In this document: positions 1-12,720 of the stretch, piece by piece | Numbering within the stretch: position 1 is the first letter of the stretch | Layout of the letters: every line of letters begins with the position of its first letter | Source: Zhengitettix transpicula | Lineage: Eukaryota; Arthropoda; Insecta; Orthoptera; Tetrigidae | Length of the DNA stretch: 64,000 nt | Reading direction: 5' to 3' | Assembly: GCA_037074705.1 (NCBI GenBank) | Contig: CM073590.1 | Span: 212,518,746 to 212,582,745 of the forward strand | Made by a program: the position numbers and the translations under genes | Notes under the pieces: model-generated | Database searches by the model: none | What the model was told of the DNA's origin: nothing | What the model saw: only the letters and a program-made list of their open reading frames with translations

Positions 1-3000
1 CAAAAAATTTATAACCTCTGGTTACTGTCAACATGAACTGCAACATTATGCATCTAGAATTTTTTCTAATGATGCTCAAAAGTTAAAACATGATCATCAC
101 AATCTGTAAGCAAAAAAAAATTGAAAAGATCATTTAAATAGGGAATTATTATAATATACTGGAAAATGGAAATAAATATTTTAATATTGTATGTATTTCC
201 ATACAGGTGAGCTAGAGTTGCGATCCTTCACCTATAACTTTTAATAATGCCTATTAATCTTAGTGTAATTTATGCTCATCTACATTAATTGCTGCAATTA
301 AAACGTCAACCTACATATTGATAGTATAATTCGTTAAAACCTTTCTGTGTAAATGTTTTGAAGACGCATACCGTTATTTAACTCATTATAGGACAATACT
401 TGAAATGTCATACATTTTACAATAATTTATCAGGTACGTATATGTAAAACTATTGAGAACATCTATTATATGGAGAATACTAGCGTATCGTTAATGGTTT
501 TACATAATCATAGAGTAGCAAATTCATTCAGTTAGTCATATATAATTAATTGTTGCTTTTCAAATAAACCATAACATTTTGTAAAATTTATTTAAGAATG
601 CAGCATATTGTATTTTACAACAATTCTGAATAGTTATTCGATTATACATAAAATAATATGAAAACTTCTAATAAAATAACGAGATATAAAACATAAAATA
701 AATTTTGACTAATGAAACACCTTCATTTTATTTTCTTGATAGATCTATAATTTTTTCTTGAAACTAGAGATTTAGAATAATAAGAAAGATCAATAATTTA
801 TGTTAATTTATTGCGTTTAAATTAATTTATTAATGAAAAGGTATAAATTTCTGCGTAAAGTGTTTCCTCCAAAGAGAATATTCAGTGAATTTAAGATCAG
901 AGCAAAGTAAATCGCAAGAATCTCTTCCAGATATTCGTGCACGCCTCAATTCTGAGAATTTGAACTTCACGTAAGCTCTTCCAGCTTCAGTTTTCTGTTG
1001 GCCTTAAAAGCGTTAATGCTCTACCTCAAGCCTTGATTTCGTAAAGTAAATTAATTTTTTTAGAATTACTTTTTATTACTACTAATTTTTTTTGTACAAT
1101 ACAAGTAATTTATAGCAAATCCGATTCATAATGTCACCGAGACGGATGTCTAAAGTTTGCGGACGTTTTATGTTCTGCCACATATTTAAAATGATATATC
1201 AACCTTCATTTTGAATTATAGTTTTTAATGGACTTCTAAATGTTTCCATCTGTTTGTAAACCCCGTTGTCTAGTAAGTTTGAAGAACGAAGAGGTAATCT
1301 TATAATAGTGACGACTTGAGGTTCTATAAGAGTGCAAAATATTATTGAAATAATTAAAAAAATAAAGAATTTGCATCTTTCGAACGGATAGGCAAGTGAA
1401 TTATATTTAAAAATTCGAAAATCAAGTATTTGAAATTTTGTGGCGTGGTCTGCAGAACGTTGTACAAATTTTTCAATAAAATTGATTAGATGGGGCGAGC
1501 TGGAACCAAGCTGATCGATACGCTTGCCAATTACATTTGCATACCCTTGAATCGCGGAAAGCGGTGAAACCAATTTTAACATATAATATTCGTATTTTTC
1601 ACAGAAAACTTTTTATATCTGAGGCTGTGTTTAAAAAAATTGGATTCAGGAGTTTTAAACCAGAAATTTCGTGGAAATACTAGTAAGATTTCACCACAAA
1701 TTAGGCTTATTTTTATTTACATAATCAAGTAAAGATTGAATTTTAAAAAAACTACAAAAATATATTGTTTGGTTAATAGAGTTAAGAACTCGGTAAATGA
1801 CACACAGTCCAAGAAAAACACTAATTAATTCGAAACAAAGAGATATTTATTTGTATTTCATAAATTAGGCAGCTCCGCAGAACAAGCCCTATTTGGATCC
1901 AACTTTTTAGAACAATTCATTTTGAAAGAATGAGTTTAAATGAATGGAAGTTTTACACAGTTTATGAATCACACAAATCCCCGTCACAACAGCAAATCTG
2001 ATCGTAGGAATCTCAATGAAACAATGTTTTAAAACCTTGCATGCTGAGTTACACATGAAAAGCTATTCGCGTTATGGTTGCTACAATTGCTGACTGCCGA
2101 TTAGAAACGGATACGAGCAGACATTTCCGGCTCGTATCACACGAAATACTGCAGAATGTTTATGCGTCTATTTCTTATGTGAAAAATATAGTAGCAAACA
2201 CTACTTAGCCTAATTAAAACGTCATTCAAAATTGTGGATCGTACCTAATGTAAATTCTCCAAAGACATTGACAAAATTTTAGAATATTTGAGTGGTCACA
2301 TTGTTTAGCTTCATGTGCAAGAAACTGCTTAAAACGTAGGAGTTTAAATATTTTTCATTAAGGATTTATTCGATAGGGACAGTTAACCGATCTTCTGCTC
2401 CAGTAGAAAGTTTTTATAACAACCATCGTATATCAATAGGATGGTTTGTCACCACGGAAGTATACTATCATGACGCATCACCGGCCATGGTCACGTTGCG
2501 AAATTATTTGACTTTAGCGTTCTATAAGAAATATTCAAGTTAAAATATGTCGTCAGTATTACGCTAGCCTCCTAAGCCAGTTAGTGCAAAAAATGCCGAA
2601 GAAATAGGAAACTCAAGACAATTTAAAATAATTATCTTCCATTATTTACAACGATGGTAGAAAAAGTGCGCGAGATGAACTGCATTGTTGGGACATCAAC
2701 CATGTTCAATTTGATTTCTCTTCTTTAGACTATTGTATTTTTATAAATTTAAAGATGACTGGTGCGGAGATAAAATATGATTTGATTGCCGCCGTAAGGA
2801 AAATTTTTTGCTGCAAATTATATTTTCTAAGAAATAAAGCAGCACATGAATAGCTGTGGGAAATTTTGTTGTTTAAAGGAAAAAAATACGTTTTGATATT
2901 TTGGTCCCCAGTCTCAATAAAAAATATATTAAATACATTTTGCGATCAAAAACATTCGGTTTGAATAAAAGCTTGATAATGGTTTCCGTTTCAAAAATTG

Positions 3001-3840
3001 GACATTCATTTATACATCGCAACGGTGTAATGCATTTAAAAAATTACTGGAGTTCCTCAAAATAAAAACACTTTCTACAGGAAATATGGACGGAACAGAT
3101 TAAATTCAAATAAGTTTAAGGAACACAGACATTTTTTAAGTATGTAATAACATATCTAGGTTATTAGAAGTTTCATTAGATATAAAAAAGTGTCCATAAA
3201 TATATTTTGATGATTAAAAGGGTATAAAATGTAAATGTATTAATACTTACATTTTTGATGGAAACTGCCGAAATCTTCTCGGACAATCAAAATTAATAAA
3301 AATATTACAACAAAATTATATAAAATGCTAATATTTTAAATTAGAAAATTTAAGACGATGGCGTTAAAAGGTCAACAAGGATTTCAGAAACTTTGAGTGG
3401 TATTTAATTTAGCACTCATTACGTCTATTATTTGGTTATTTATCTAATTAGTATGCTTATTTTTAAATTGAGTACTGATTAAAACATTTGGAGATCAAAA
3501 TATCAATACATACAATCAAATATCGGCCAGAATAAATAAAATATATATATAAAAGAAAAATATATTGAAAACAGTTTTTCCTTAATTTGTTTTACTATAC
3601 TTTTATATTATTTTTACGTTAAAATAAAATTTATTTTTAAAATAGTTATATCTTCCAATATTTATGATAGTGGAAGACGCACAGTAAATTTAATATATTT
3701 AATTTATTTACTGATCTATATTCTAAGATTTTAAGAAATGCTTATAAATCCTTGTAAAGTAAAGTATTTAATTACCAAGGTAAAATAAAACTCAGTTCCA
3801 TATTTCTGGTCAAGCAAAATGTTAGTCTAATTAAAGTTTT
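1..3840. other. AT-rich non-coding stretch
   Basis: I see no gene, RNA or recognisable element here. The sequence is AT-rich with scattered homopolymers. The only long open frame is 1,199-1,582 on the minus strand (127 codons), listed separately. Confidence 0.6.
1199..1582 (-). other. 127-codon open frame, unrecognised
   Basis: This minus-strand frame starts at an ATG and runs 127 codons. Its first 50 residues have an ordinary mixed composition. The middle holds one strongly hydrophobic run (about residues 70-90, FFIFLIISIIF followed by CTLIEP) that could be a membrane segment. No family motif is recognised. No splice-site pair, promoter or polyadenylation context supports expression. In AT-rich eukaryotic DNA a frame of this length can occur by chance, and that is the likelier explanation. 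It is listed because it is among the longest ATG-initiated frames in the window. Confidence 0.15.
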
Positions 3841-3847
3841 AATGAAA

Positions 3848-4104
3848 TTAAGAAAATGTTCGATTATGCACTCTTCCCAAACGTGGATGACGGAGTATTA
3901 TCTGATATTCTGTCAATCGAGAAACGCTTGAATCGTACTGTACATCTGAATCCCAATCGCCGCAGAAAAAGCCTTGTGTCAGCTGAAATTGGAGACCAGG
4001 ACTCTCGTGGAAGAGGTTCCATTGAGTCAGCACAGCTGAAAGTAACACTCACGCATTTTAACATGTCAAGAGAAATAAAAAGTACACTTTTTAATTTGGG
4101 CTGA
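3848..4104. other. Exon-like open island, three frames open
   Basis: About 200 bases with higher GC than the surroundings stay open in one plus frame (3,856-4,104) and two minus frames (3,848-4,048 and 3,864-4,064). On the minus strand a pyrimidine-containing tract ends in TTACTTTCAG near 4,036, a plausible acceptor. No clear donor follows. The plus frame contains a basic run (NPNRRRKS). None of the translations matches a family I know. It may be a host exon or a relic of a repeat. Confidence 0.2.
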
Positions 4105-6948
4105 AATGACCGCTCTGTGTTTAGTCGTCACCTTCTCATCCCTACCCAATGAGAAAATATGACCCCATTCAGCGAATAATTACGAAAAAGCATTTTTCTC
4201 CTGTCTTTTAAAGACAATATACATTTTGTACTAGAATTAAAAAATATATATGTAACGCAGCAATTGTCTGTATATGAAATATTGTGTAAAATAATTTCAG
4301 AAACAATTTATTTCTGTCGAAGATAAAATACGTGTTTTTCAAACAAAAAGGGCCGCACGTTGCTTTCAAAAATTGAAACTGGTTACTGAGGAATAATATA
4401 ATTTACTTAATGGCATAAAACTGCATTGCGATTAATAGCACAATATGCAATATAATTTTTAGGCCGTGGTTTCGTATAAATTCAATGAAAAAGTACAAAC
4501 AAAAAAAATGTATGAACTACAGTTGTTGGAGAATACCTGCAACTTTGATTGACGATCAAAGCTGCTCAGTAGTTATTTATTATGGTTTTATGTATGATAT
4601 TAGAAATTTTTTAACTGTGGTGGAGGGGATTTTTAAGTGCGAATTCTGCTTAAATTACGCCTGCTAAACGATATATTAGACAAAAAACAATAAATTGTAA
4701 TTAAATTAGATTATGAAACATAAAAACGCTTTTATAACTGTTTTAGAGACTAAAAGATATTTTATTATGATTCGCTCATAATTCGCTAGTACAAACAAAA
4801 AAAAATTTTCACTCCGTATAGCGACTTCTAAGTTTCTCGTTTATACAAGTGTATACTTGTATATACTTATATACCAATACTGTAACAGTTATAGTTAACA
4901 AATATTTGTAATAATATCGAGGGACAAAAATAAAAAAATATAGTACAAATTTATTACATGTTATTTATGAACGTCTTGTTTATACGCAATTAATATTTTC
5001 TGATATAATGCCCAATCACAAGCATTATAAAACTTTTTATGATACATATTTATAGGTCAAGAGAATTACCTTGGCGTGTTAAATGCACAGTAGGAGAAGG
5101 GAGAAGTTAACTATTGCCATCAAGTTGGATCTCTTTCTTGAAGCAACGCCTCTATCATTCTTAAATGCATTAATTATATTCTTACGAACGGGACATAGAC
5201 AGCGGCAAGGTCTTCTTACCACACTGTCATCTCTTAACTTTTACGAATAAGGTTTCTGACGTTCAACATATCTTGTCCTGAACAATATATATTAACTTGA
5301 GTCAATATTTTAAAAATAGTTTTTATACTAACAAGTAGCCGTAACAAAGGTTCGTGCTAAAACAAACTCCGGAATATCTACAATACAATTACACGGCAGT
5401 GGAAATCTACGCATCGTATTGTGTCACGACTACATACTTCTCTCCAGCTGTACTTCCTTCACCGATAGAACGTTAATTCCACTTTTATTTAAATGAGCTG
5501 TATTAGAGACCGGCGTAAGATAACTAAGTTTTCCCTAGTACATATTATTAATACTGAAATGGAATTAATTTTTTTCTTCATTTAATAACAGAATTTTCAA
5601 TCCAAAACTAAGGAAACATCACAGTTCAGAAATGAAGAAAAAGTATTATAAAATTAGTATTATGTAGCTGAAGAATATTTAAATTCATCAATAAAGACTT
5701 TAGGATGAAAGGATGATTTTATTTTGATCATATAAAGAAGTAAATTTTAGTATTTATGCACATCATATATTAATTATTACGCAGACTTTATAGTCGGTCA
5801 CGGTAACATAGGAAATGATTAAATAACGTTAAATGCGTGAATATTAAAAGATTAAAACGCTTATGCGATTGGACGTGTTTTCCGCTATATACAAAGGCTG
5901 TGTAATTATAATTTTTGTTTCCTACATTAAAAATAATTTTTTTGTTGCACAGGAAAATTTTATTAAGGAATCCATGAATTATTATTGTTTTCTGTACGAT
6001 TGATTTAATCTATTTATTTGAATAATATTCTCATAGGACTCCACTGGTTACATACCAGAAACAGCTGATCTCAAAGAAGTACGAAATACTTTAAAAAAAA
6101 TTAAATAAATATTGTAACTTGTAAATTACGATTTTTTGAAAGGTGAGTTTTTTGTGCGCCATCTGGTTTTAATGTTGACGAGAGAGCTTTATGGAAACAC
6201 CTGCCTACAGAAATAGAAAAATGCTAGAAAACAAGCGTAAAGGACCTAAATAGGCCACAATGGTCTCGGTGCTTGGATGTCATCCTAAAATGATGATAAT
6301 TTTGCATTTGATTTATGGTCTCTTCCATTAGAACAAAACGTAAAGAATATGGAGGCGACACATTTTGGATACTGCATCGTACAAATTTAAAAATAGACGT
6401 AATATCACAAAGCGATATGTTTAAACTGAAAGATAACGTATAACATAACTTTAGTAGGTACGTTATAGCTCAAGTGACATAACAAAAAATAAATTGAAGA
6501 ACGCAGCCATCTTCTTTCGGTAGTTCCCATGTTGCCATTATTAAGCCGTAAAAGTTAGTTCATTATCCCGCTGATATCCCGCAGTTCTTGTAGGCTATGT
6601 TAGCGTTTTACGCACCTGCAACACGTCGCCCTGTTTTTATGTCTAAATTTAGTAGAGTTTGAGATACTTGACGCGACATAACAAATCCATTTATCAGGCA
6701 GTATTTATCTCGCGGTCCCCGAGGAGTAAGTAATTTATCAGACGCAGCACTTACCGTTACTTCGTATATTAGTTATAAATTCGAAATGTTAATAATTCAT
6801 TTTTTTCCACCTTATTCAGTGCCCACTACCTTTCCAAGACTAAAGAAAATAAATTCTCTTCCTTGCAGCAATTAAATGGGTTTTACTTATTTCTTGATAC
6901 GACACGCAAATATACATTCGTTTATAACTCAAGAATTGGAAACTTTGT

Positions 6949-6952
<4 letters not shown>
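4105..6952. other. AT-rich non-coding stretch
   Basis: No gene or repeat family is recognised in this stretch. The short open frame at 4,485-4,667 has no supporting feature. Confidence 0.55.
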
Positions 6953-6986
<34 letters not shown>

Positions 6987-7006
6987 TATATATATGTATA
7001 TGTATA
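6953..7006. repeat. (TA)n microsatellite
   Basis: An almost pure TA dinucleotide tract that degrades into TATG/TGTG units at its 3' side, followed by a short GT-rich run. It creates the low-complexity YIYIYI frame on the minus strand, which is not a gene. Confidence 0.9.
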
Positions 7007-9759
7007 TTGTGTGTATGTGTGTGTCGGAATGGTATAACATACAGCGTCCGTATAGTTTCTGTCAGAATTTCATGGAAGTAGGCCGATAAGCATTCATATT
7101 ATTTTCAATTTAGTCATTTTAATTACCCAAAATAATTTACTTTCAGCTTGATTAACTTCACCGAGAGTTCAAACTGTCCAAAAAATAAGTTTTCAGAAAG
7201 AGCCGTTTGGTTCGGTAATAATCTCGTTATACGTGAATCTTATCCGACCAGCTATTTTTTGAAGTTAGGAAATAGAACAAATTTTTCACGGAACCAAAAC
7301 TGGTGAATACGGTGCATGTAACAAATATCTTAGTCTCAATACGATTATTTTCACAAAGGAAACCACGCTAAGTGTTCATCGCCACATTGTATTTTACGAA
7401 ATATGGACGTTGTACGTTTCTGGGCGCAATGGCGACGTAGAACAGTTTCCATTTATGGCTTGTTACTTTTTCCAAACAGTCCACAAATCCGTGCGATCAC
7501 AAAAACAATTTGGCCTTACCATTCCCGTCTAATTTTCTCCCTAATTTCCCCGTTTTTCCCTTTTTCGAATGCTGTTTTCCTGAAGTAACGTTTGGTTTCT
7601 GATAGGTTCATATTTCGTCAAGTCAAATATTACCGTAGAAAATGGTTTAGGCTGCAGCTCAAAAACGGTACTTAATCGCCCACACGGTTCAGTTTATCCT
7701 CTACTGCGTCAAACGTGGCACCCTTCTTACAGATATATTTGAGGCACAATGCAGTGAAAATTTTCCTGTAAAATTGAAAGTATTGAACCATGGGTTGCCA
7801 ATATAGCAGATTATTTCAATCATCTCTATCGTTTCCAGAAGACCTGCAGGATGTTCACCACTTGTGGATAAATGAGTTATTAATCCAATTATGAACGGTT
7901 CTAAATGCTGGCGAAACGGGAACTTGTATTCTTTAGACGTTTTTCTCTTAAATTTAATTGTTAAATCTCTGCCGCCAACTTGTATTTTCTCAATTGGTTT
8001 TGAGTGATAGTTAAAATGAAACTACACTGTGAATATAGCTGAAAAATTGACAGAAGAGTATGGAAATAATGTACTTATTATAGAAAAACTTGACTACCAG
8101 TCAACTTTTAGATTTTGTAAGTACTGCTTAAGGATTTATACTCGAATTGAAATATGCGTCGTCTACCATGTTATCATTATATTATCTTTAGTAATTATCT
8201 AAATGATCTAAAAATGCGTCTTATCACATACTCGAGCACCTTTGGCAACGATGAATGCAGAAATATATATTTCAACAATATACTAGATGCGCATTACGTA
8301 AATGAATTCAGGACAATTATCCCTACAGCACATCACGAAAATCTATGTAAGATATTTCAAAAGTATTAGAGAATGATTTTTTTTACTCACATTGAGTGTA
8401 GTCGATTTGAACAATGAAGGTTTTTTTTATGCCTATAAGCGTGATTAAAAATTCGTTCCTTCGCGGTTTCCGATAATTTTAAACTCAACGATGTTGTTAA
8501 TTAAATACCACTCCAGAGCCCTGATCGGGGTAGTGGAATACTAAAGTTTTCTTCAGGGATGAAAAGTACATAATTTCTTTTCTCACATGTTCCATAATTT
8601 AACAGCAGTCGAAAATAAATTTTAATAGCGTCTAAAGTGTTGAATGACAAGATTGACAGTGGAATTTAGAACTACGGTGCGTAAAACGAATATCGCTGAA
8701 ATATGTCAATTCAATTAAATATGTTAGTTTTCTAACATCAGTCTCCGCGTTTTTGACGTCTACGTGTGAAAATTCCTCCTGAATTCGTGCCGTAACTATA
8801 CTATTTTTTCAGTAATTTGGTACTGCTTCATTATTTACTTAATCAGTCTTCCTCGGTTTACATTTTTCAAGTAAGCATGAATATTTATCCACGCAATAAT
8901 GATATACGTCACTATATGAAGTTATAATTGCATATATGGAGGAAAAGTTCAGTTTTAATTAGAGAAAATATTAATACTGCAAAAAACCACAAACTTGCTA
9001 TAATTAATTAACTATTTAAAAATGACGGGTTAAATAACGTAATTATTTTAAATTTTTTAATTGATAAACCATGACTCAAACATTAATTGCAGACTCCAAT
9101 TATAGAACTGATTTCATAAAACTTAATGAAATTATAGGGCAATTAATTATCTATCCATTGTTATCCTACTACAAATATATAGTAGGGTCAATTGGCCGAG
9201 TATCGATTAAACAATAGAATATTTACCCATGGGGTTCATATATAAACACACGCTACGACTGAATACTGTATTATCCCCACAGCCGGAGCAATTAACAAAA
9301 TGGTATTTGCACAACAGGTTTCCAGAAATAATATAACGAATGTCTATTTGATACAACAGTTAATTATTAATAATTGAACGATGTTCACTAATCGTTGTTA
9401 CAGGAAATTTGAATTTGAGATATTAAACGGCTGTGTGCTGTGGTCACTATTATCCCTTATCACATTTGATTAAATTTAATAACAGTACAATTATAGTAAA
9501 AACATTGGAGTTCTATTTATGACGCAGGGTGATCTGATTTTGACCATCAGCAGATGATTGTAGAAGCAAATGCCCGTTTGCCTTTTTGTGGTGGTTTCCT
9601 GCGTAAGTGACAATATACTCGTATAAAATAGTCAAGTAAAACATATTGTCAATTAATAAATGTGGTTATCTTACACAAAACATGTCTACTATGAGATAAA
9701 TATTCGCTAAGTAAGATTTCCGAGGATTTATGGTGTCACAGACGGAAACAGGCAATTTT
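7007..9759. other. Non-coding stretch
   Basis: Mixed AT-rich sequence with short open frames of about 60-70 codons (7,403-7,588; 8,154-8,369) that show no family features. No element termini were recognised. Confidence 0.5.
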
Positions 9760-9770
9760 CATAGCGATAC

Positions 9771-10268
9771 TTTTTTTTTTTTTTTAGGGCAATAGGCTAC
9801 ATGAGGGTAATCCACTTAGGCAACTCCCCTTTAATAGCATAGGAAGGGATTTGAAAGGGGGGATGCGGAAGGGTAGAGGAAGGTAGCCAAGGGTTAACTA
9901 GGGCCCCCGGGCTATATTTTAAGGATCCTACCCGGCATTCGCCTAAAGGAATGCAGGGAAAACCCTAGAAAAACCTGCATCGGGTAGGTCGGGCATTGGG
10001 TACTTGTCCCACGCCCTTCCGATAGCGGGAGAGGAGTTTGCTGTGGGGACGCAGCTTACCCCTCGCCATGCCTTGGCCTGTTTAGGAGGCAGCTGGCCGA
10101 CTATTCCAATAGGAATAGCGGACAACTCTTGCCGTATGCCCAAGGTCTGCGACCCCGGAACATACACCTCTCAAAACAGACCGAGGTGCCTCGGCATGTG
10201 GGAACCTTAGTTCAAAAAAACCAGAGAGATGTGAGAGCATCCCCAAAGGTAGCCCCCGCCAGAGCTCT
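9771..10268 (-). mobile_element. RepA retroposon copy 1 (non-autonomous, poly-A tailed)
   Basis: This copy of about 0.5 kb reads on the minus strand and ends in a run of A (T-run at 9,771-9,785). Landmarks shared with other copies include AGGCTACATGAGGGTAATCC near the tail, GGGCCCCCGGGC, GGCAGCTGGCCGACTATTCC and GCGACCCCGGAACATACACC. The 5' side is shorter than in its two neighbours, lacking the CCTGCGAGA hairpin. Open frames exist in several phases on both strands: 74 codons on the minus strand at 9,943-10,167 and 68 codons on the plus strand at 10,004-10,210. No protein motif is present. The tail plus flanking duplication indicates target-primed reverse transcription by a partner LINE. I found no clear A/B-box pair, so tRNA ancestry is not shown. 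Confidence 0.8.
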
Positions 10269-10279
10269 CATAGCCATAC

Positions 10280-10819
10280 TTTTTTTTTTTTAGGGCAACA
10301 GGCTACATGAGGGTAATCCACTATGGGCAACTCCCCTTTAATAGCATAGGAAGGGATTTGAAAGGGGGGATGCGGAAGGGTAGTGGAAGGTAGCCAAGGG
10401 TTAACTAGGGCCCCCGGGCTATGGTTTAAGGATCCTACTCGGCATTCGCCTAAAGAAATGCAGGGAAAACCCTAGAAAAACCTGCATCGGGTAGGTCGGG
10501 CATTTGGTACTTGTCCCACGCCCTTCCGATGACGGGAGAGGAGTTTGCTGTGGGGACGCAGCTTACCCCTCGCCATGCCTTGGCCTGTTTAGGAGGCAGC
10601 TGGCCGACTATTCCAATAGGAATAGCGGACAACTCTTGCCGTATGCCCAATGTCTGCGACCCCGGAACATACACCTCTCAAAACAGACCCAGGTGCCTCG
10701 GCATGTGGGAACCTTAGTTCAAAAAAAACCAGAGAGATGTGAGGGCATCCCCATAGGTAGCCCCGCCAGAGCACTCTGGGAAGGTTCACCTGCGAGAAAT
10801 CCTCTCGCAGGCTTACTTT
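10280..10819 (-). mobile_element. RepA retroposon copy 2
   Basis: Same organisation as copy 1, with the T-run at its left end. The 5' side is complete through the hairpin CCTGCGAGAAATCC with its partner CTCGCAGG near 10,790-10,811. It carries copy-specific changes (CATTTGGTAC, GATGACGGGA, CAATGTCTG). The 74-codon minus-strand frame at 10,450-10,674 is conserved with copy 1 except for two residues. Confidence 0.8.
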
Positions 10820-10830
10820 CATAGCCATAC

Positions 10831-11388
10831 TTTTTTTTTTTTTTTTTTATTTTTAGGGCAACAGGCTACATGAGGGTGATCCACATTGGGCAACTCCCCT
10901 TTAATAGCATAGGAAGGGATTAGAAAGGGGGGATGCGGAAGGGTAGAGGAAGGTAGCCAAGGGTTAACTAGGGCCCCCGGGCTATGGTTTAAGGATCCTA
11001 CCCGGCATTCGCCTAAAGAAATGCAGGGAAAACCCTAGAAAAACCTGCATCGGGTAGGTCGGGCATTGGGTACTTGTCCCACGCCCTTCCGATAGCGGGA
11101 GAGGAGTTTGCTGTGGGGACGCAGCTTACCCCTCGCCATGCTTTGGCCTGTTTAGGAGGCAGCTGGCCGACTATTCCAATAGGAATAGCGGACAACTCTT
11201 GCCGTATGCCCAAGGTCTGCGACCCCGGAACATACACCTCTCAAAACAGACCAAGGTGCCTCGGCATGTGGGAACCTTAGTTCAAAAAAACCAGAGAGAT
11301 GTGAGAGCATCCCCAAAGGTAGCCCTCGCCAGAGCTCTCTGGGAAGGTTCACCTGCGAGAAATCCTCTCGCAGGCTTACTTACTCATT
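10831..11388 (-). mobile_element. RepA retroposon copy 3
   Basis: Same element. It has a longer T-run (10,831-10,854, interrupted by an A) at its tail side and the complete 5' hairpin at about 11,351-11,375, followed by TTACTTACTCATT. Internally it is closer to copy 1 than to the adjacent copy 2. The minus-strand frame at 11,013-11,237 encodes the same 74 residues as in copy 1. Confidence 0.8.
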
Positions 11389-11819
11389 CATAGCCATACT
11401 TGTGTTAGACCAAATTTATTAGAAGTAAATTTTTAAATGCAAGCGAGATATTGGATATATGTTGCCACAAAGTAAGGTATTTTTTTATTTGAAATTTTCT
11501 GGAACATCGGAGAAAAGCGATAAAATGTCGGCTGTGAAATTTTTTTTTTGACTCAATAGCATATAACGTAATGCAATGTCAGAGATCTGGTTAAGGAACC
11601 AACCTAGTATTATTGGATCAAATGAAACCTCTATGAATTGAACATGGTGAAAGCTACAAACATCTGACGCTCAGATCGGAATATATATTTTTTCAATAAA
11701 TACTGCTCGCAGAATTTTTCACCAAGACAAGAACTTTATTTTCTCTAAAAAAATGCATGTATGCGCAATGTATTTCTTAGTAACATAGTAACAAACGAAT
11801 GAATATATATATATATATA

Positions 11820-12598
11820 TCTTATAAATAAAGCAGAGTGTTTGTTTGTATATATATATATATTTGTATGTTCCTTATACAAATCTACACCGGTGGAGCA
11901 AATTTCACCAAATTTTGTACACGTGTTCTTTGCGACCAGTAAACAAACACTGTCGGGGAGAGACACGTCTACCATTCCCAGGAGCAGGGATGAACAGGGG
12001 TGGAAATATTCAAACATGTTAAAACAGCCGATATTTGAGTCTGATAAATATGTTTAGGGTTCAAAGATATTGATAGTGTTTCTAGCGATGTTATTTTGAA
12101 TATAAGTTTCATCCTCTACACCCTGGGAAAAGGGCACCCTTAGGGTTTGTGGTGGAGATGCTTTACAGGAAAATAACGCGAATACAACCGAGATTGGAGT
12201 CAAATCGAAGGTTATGGATGTCACTGAGTTTAGTTATGACATTCAACTTTGCATTTACCCCTCAGATGCAGGGGTAGCGGGGTGGAAATTTTTGAACATG
12301 CAAACACAGCAGGTATTTGCGTTGAATAAATATTTTTCAGGGTTAATTATATTGATTGTATTTCTAATGATGTTGTTTGGGTTTAATTTCAACCCCTTTC
12401 GGCATGCGAGGGGAGCACCCTTAGGTGTGGGCGTGGATGCGGCGTTTCATATCATTAACGCCAAATCAACCGAGATTCGAGTCAAATCAAGGTTACTGAT
12501 GTCGCTGAGCATATTTATAACAAACTGAGAAACGAAATTGGAGTATATCGGGGGTTATGGATAAATGACATCTCGGGCAACGCGGGGCACCCAGCTAG
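11820..12598 (+). mobile_element. Non-autonomous Helitron, complete (H1)
   Basis: The element begins with TC at 11,820 (preceded by A) and ends with CTAG at 12,595-12,598 followed by T. These are the Helitron terminal rules: 5'-TC, CTRR-3', insertion between A and T. Just inside the 3' end is the GC-rich, hairpin-prone GGGCAACGCGGGGCACCCAG. The interior contains a tandem duplication of about 260 bp: 11,990-12,250 and 12,266-12,524 share GGTGGAAAT, GCACCCTTAGG, ACCGAGATT and AGTCAAATC in the same order. No Rep/helicase coding is present, so the element is non-autonomous. Small open frames inside it (11,842-12,057; 12,214-12,528) are not genes. Confidence 0.75.
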
Positions 12599-12720
12599 TA
12601 TATAATAAAAAAGGATGTATATTTGTATGTATGTATGTTTTTACGTTAATTTCTATACAAATTTAAACACATGCACAGATTGCAACAAAAATTGGCAGAC
12701 ATATTCTTCAAAATACGAGA
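12599..12720 (+). mobile_element. Helitron 5' end (H2), joined to the end of H1
   Basis: Immediately after the CTAG of H1 comes TATATAATAAAAAAGGATG and then a TATG-rich leader with the phrase CTATACAAATTTAAACAC. It matches the 5' ends at 16,012 and at 56,905 (minus strand). The first two bases (TC) are not intact. The copy stops at 12,720, where a RepA fragment begins. Head-to-tail joining of copies is common for Helitrons. Confidence 0.65.

Larger units (their letters stand above)
9760..11399 (-). repeat. Triple head-to-tail RepA array with shared 11-bp direct repeat
   Basis: Three RepA copies lie at 9,771-10,268, 10,280-10,819 and 10,831-11,388. Each begins on the plus strand with a T-run, so each element reads on the minus strand with a 3' poly-A tail. 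The direct repeat CATAGCCATAC occurs at 10,269, 10,820 and 11,389, and as CATAGCGATAC at 9,760. It therefore precedes, separates and follows the copies exactly like a target-site duplication. The three copies end differently at their 5' sides (after AGAGCTCT, after GGCTTACTTT, after ACTTACTCATT). Copy 2 also differs internally from copies 1 and 3 (GATGACGGGA instead of GATAGCGGGA). Successive insertion at a regenerated target, or insertion plus unequal exchange, would explain this. The copies are GC-rich against the AT-rich background and very similar, suggesting recent activity. Confidence 0.85.

Noticed and set aside
10004..11393. Multiple short genes in the 9.8-11.4 kb region
   Set aside because: The frames recur in every RepA copy and on both strands. 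They are by-products of a repeated GC-rich retroposon.
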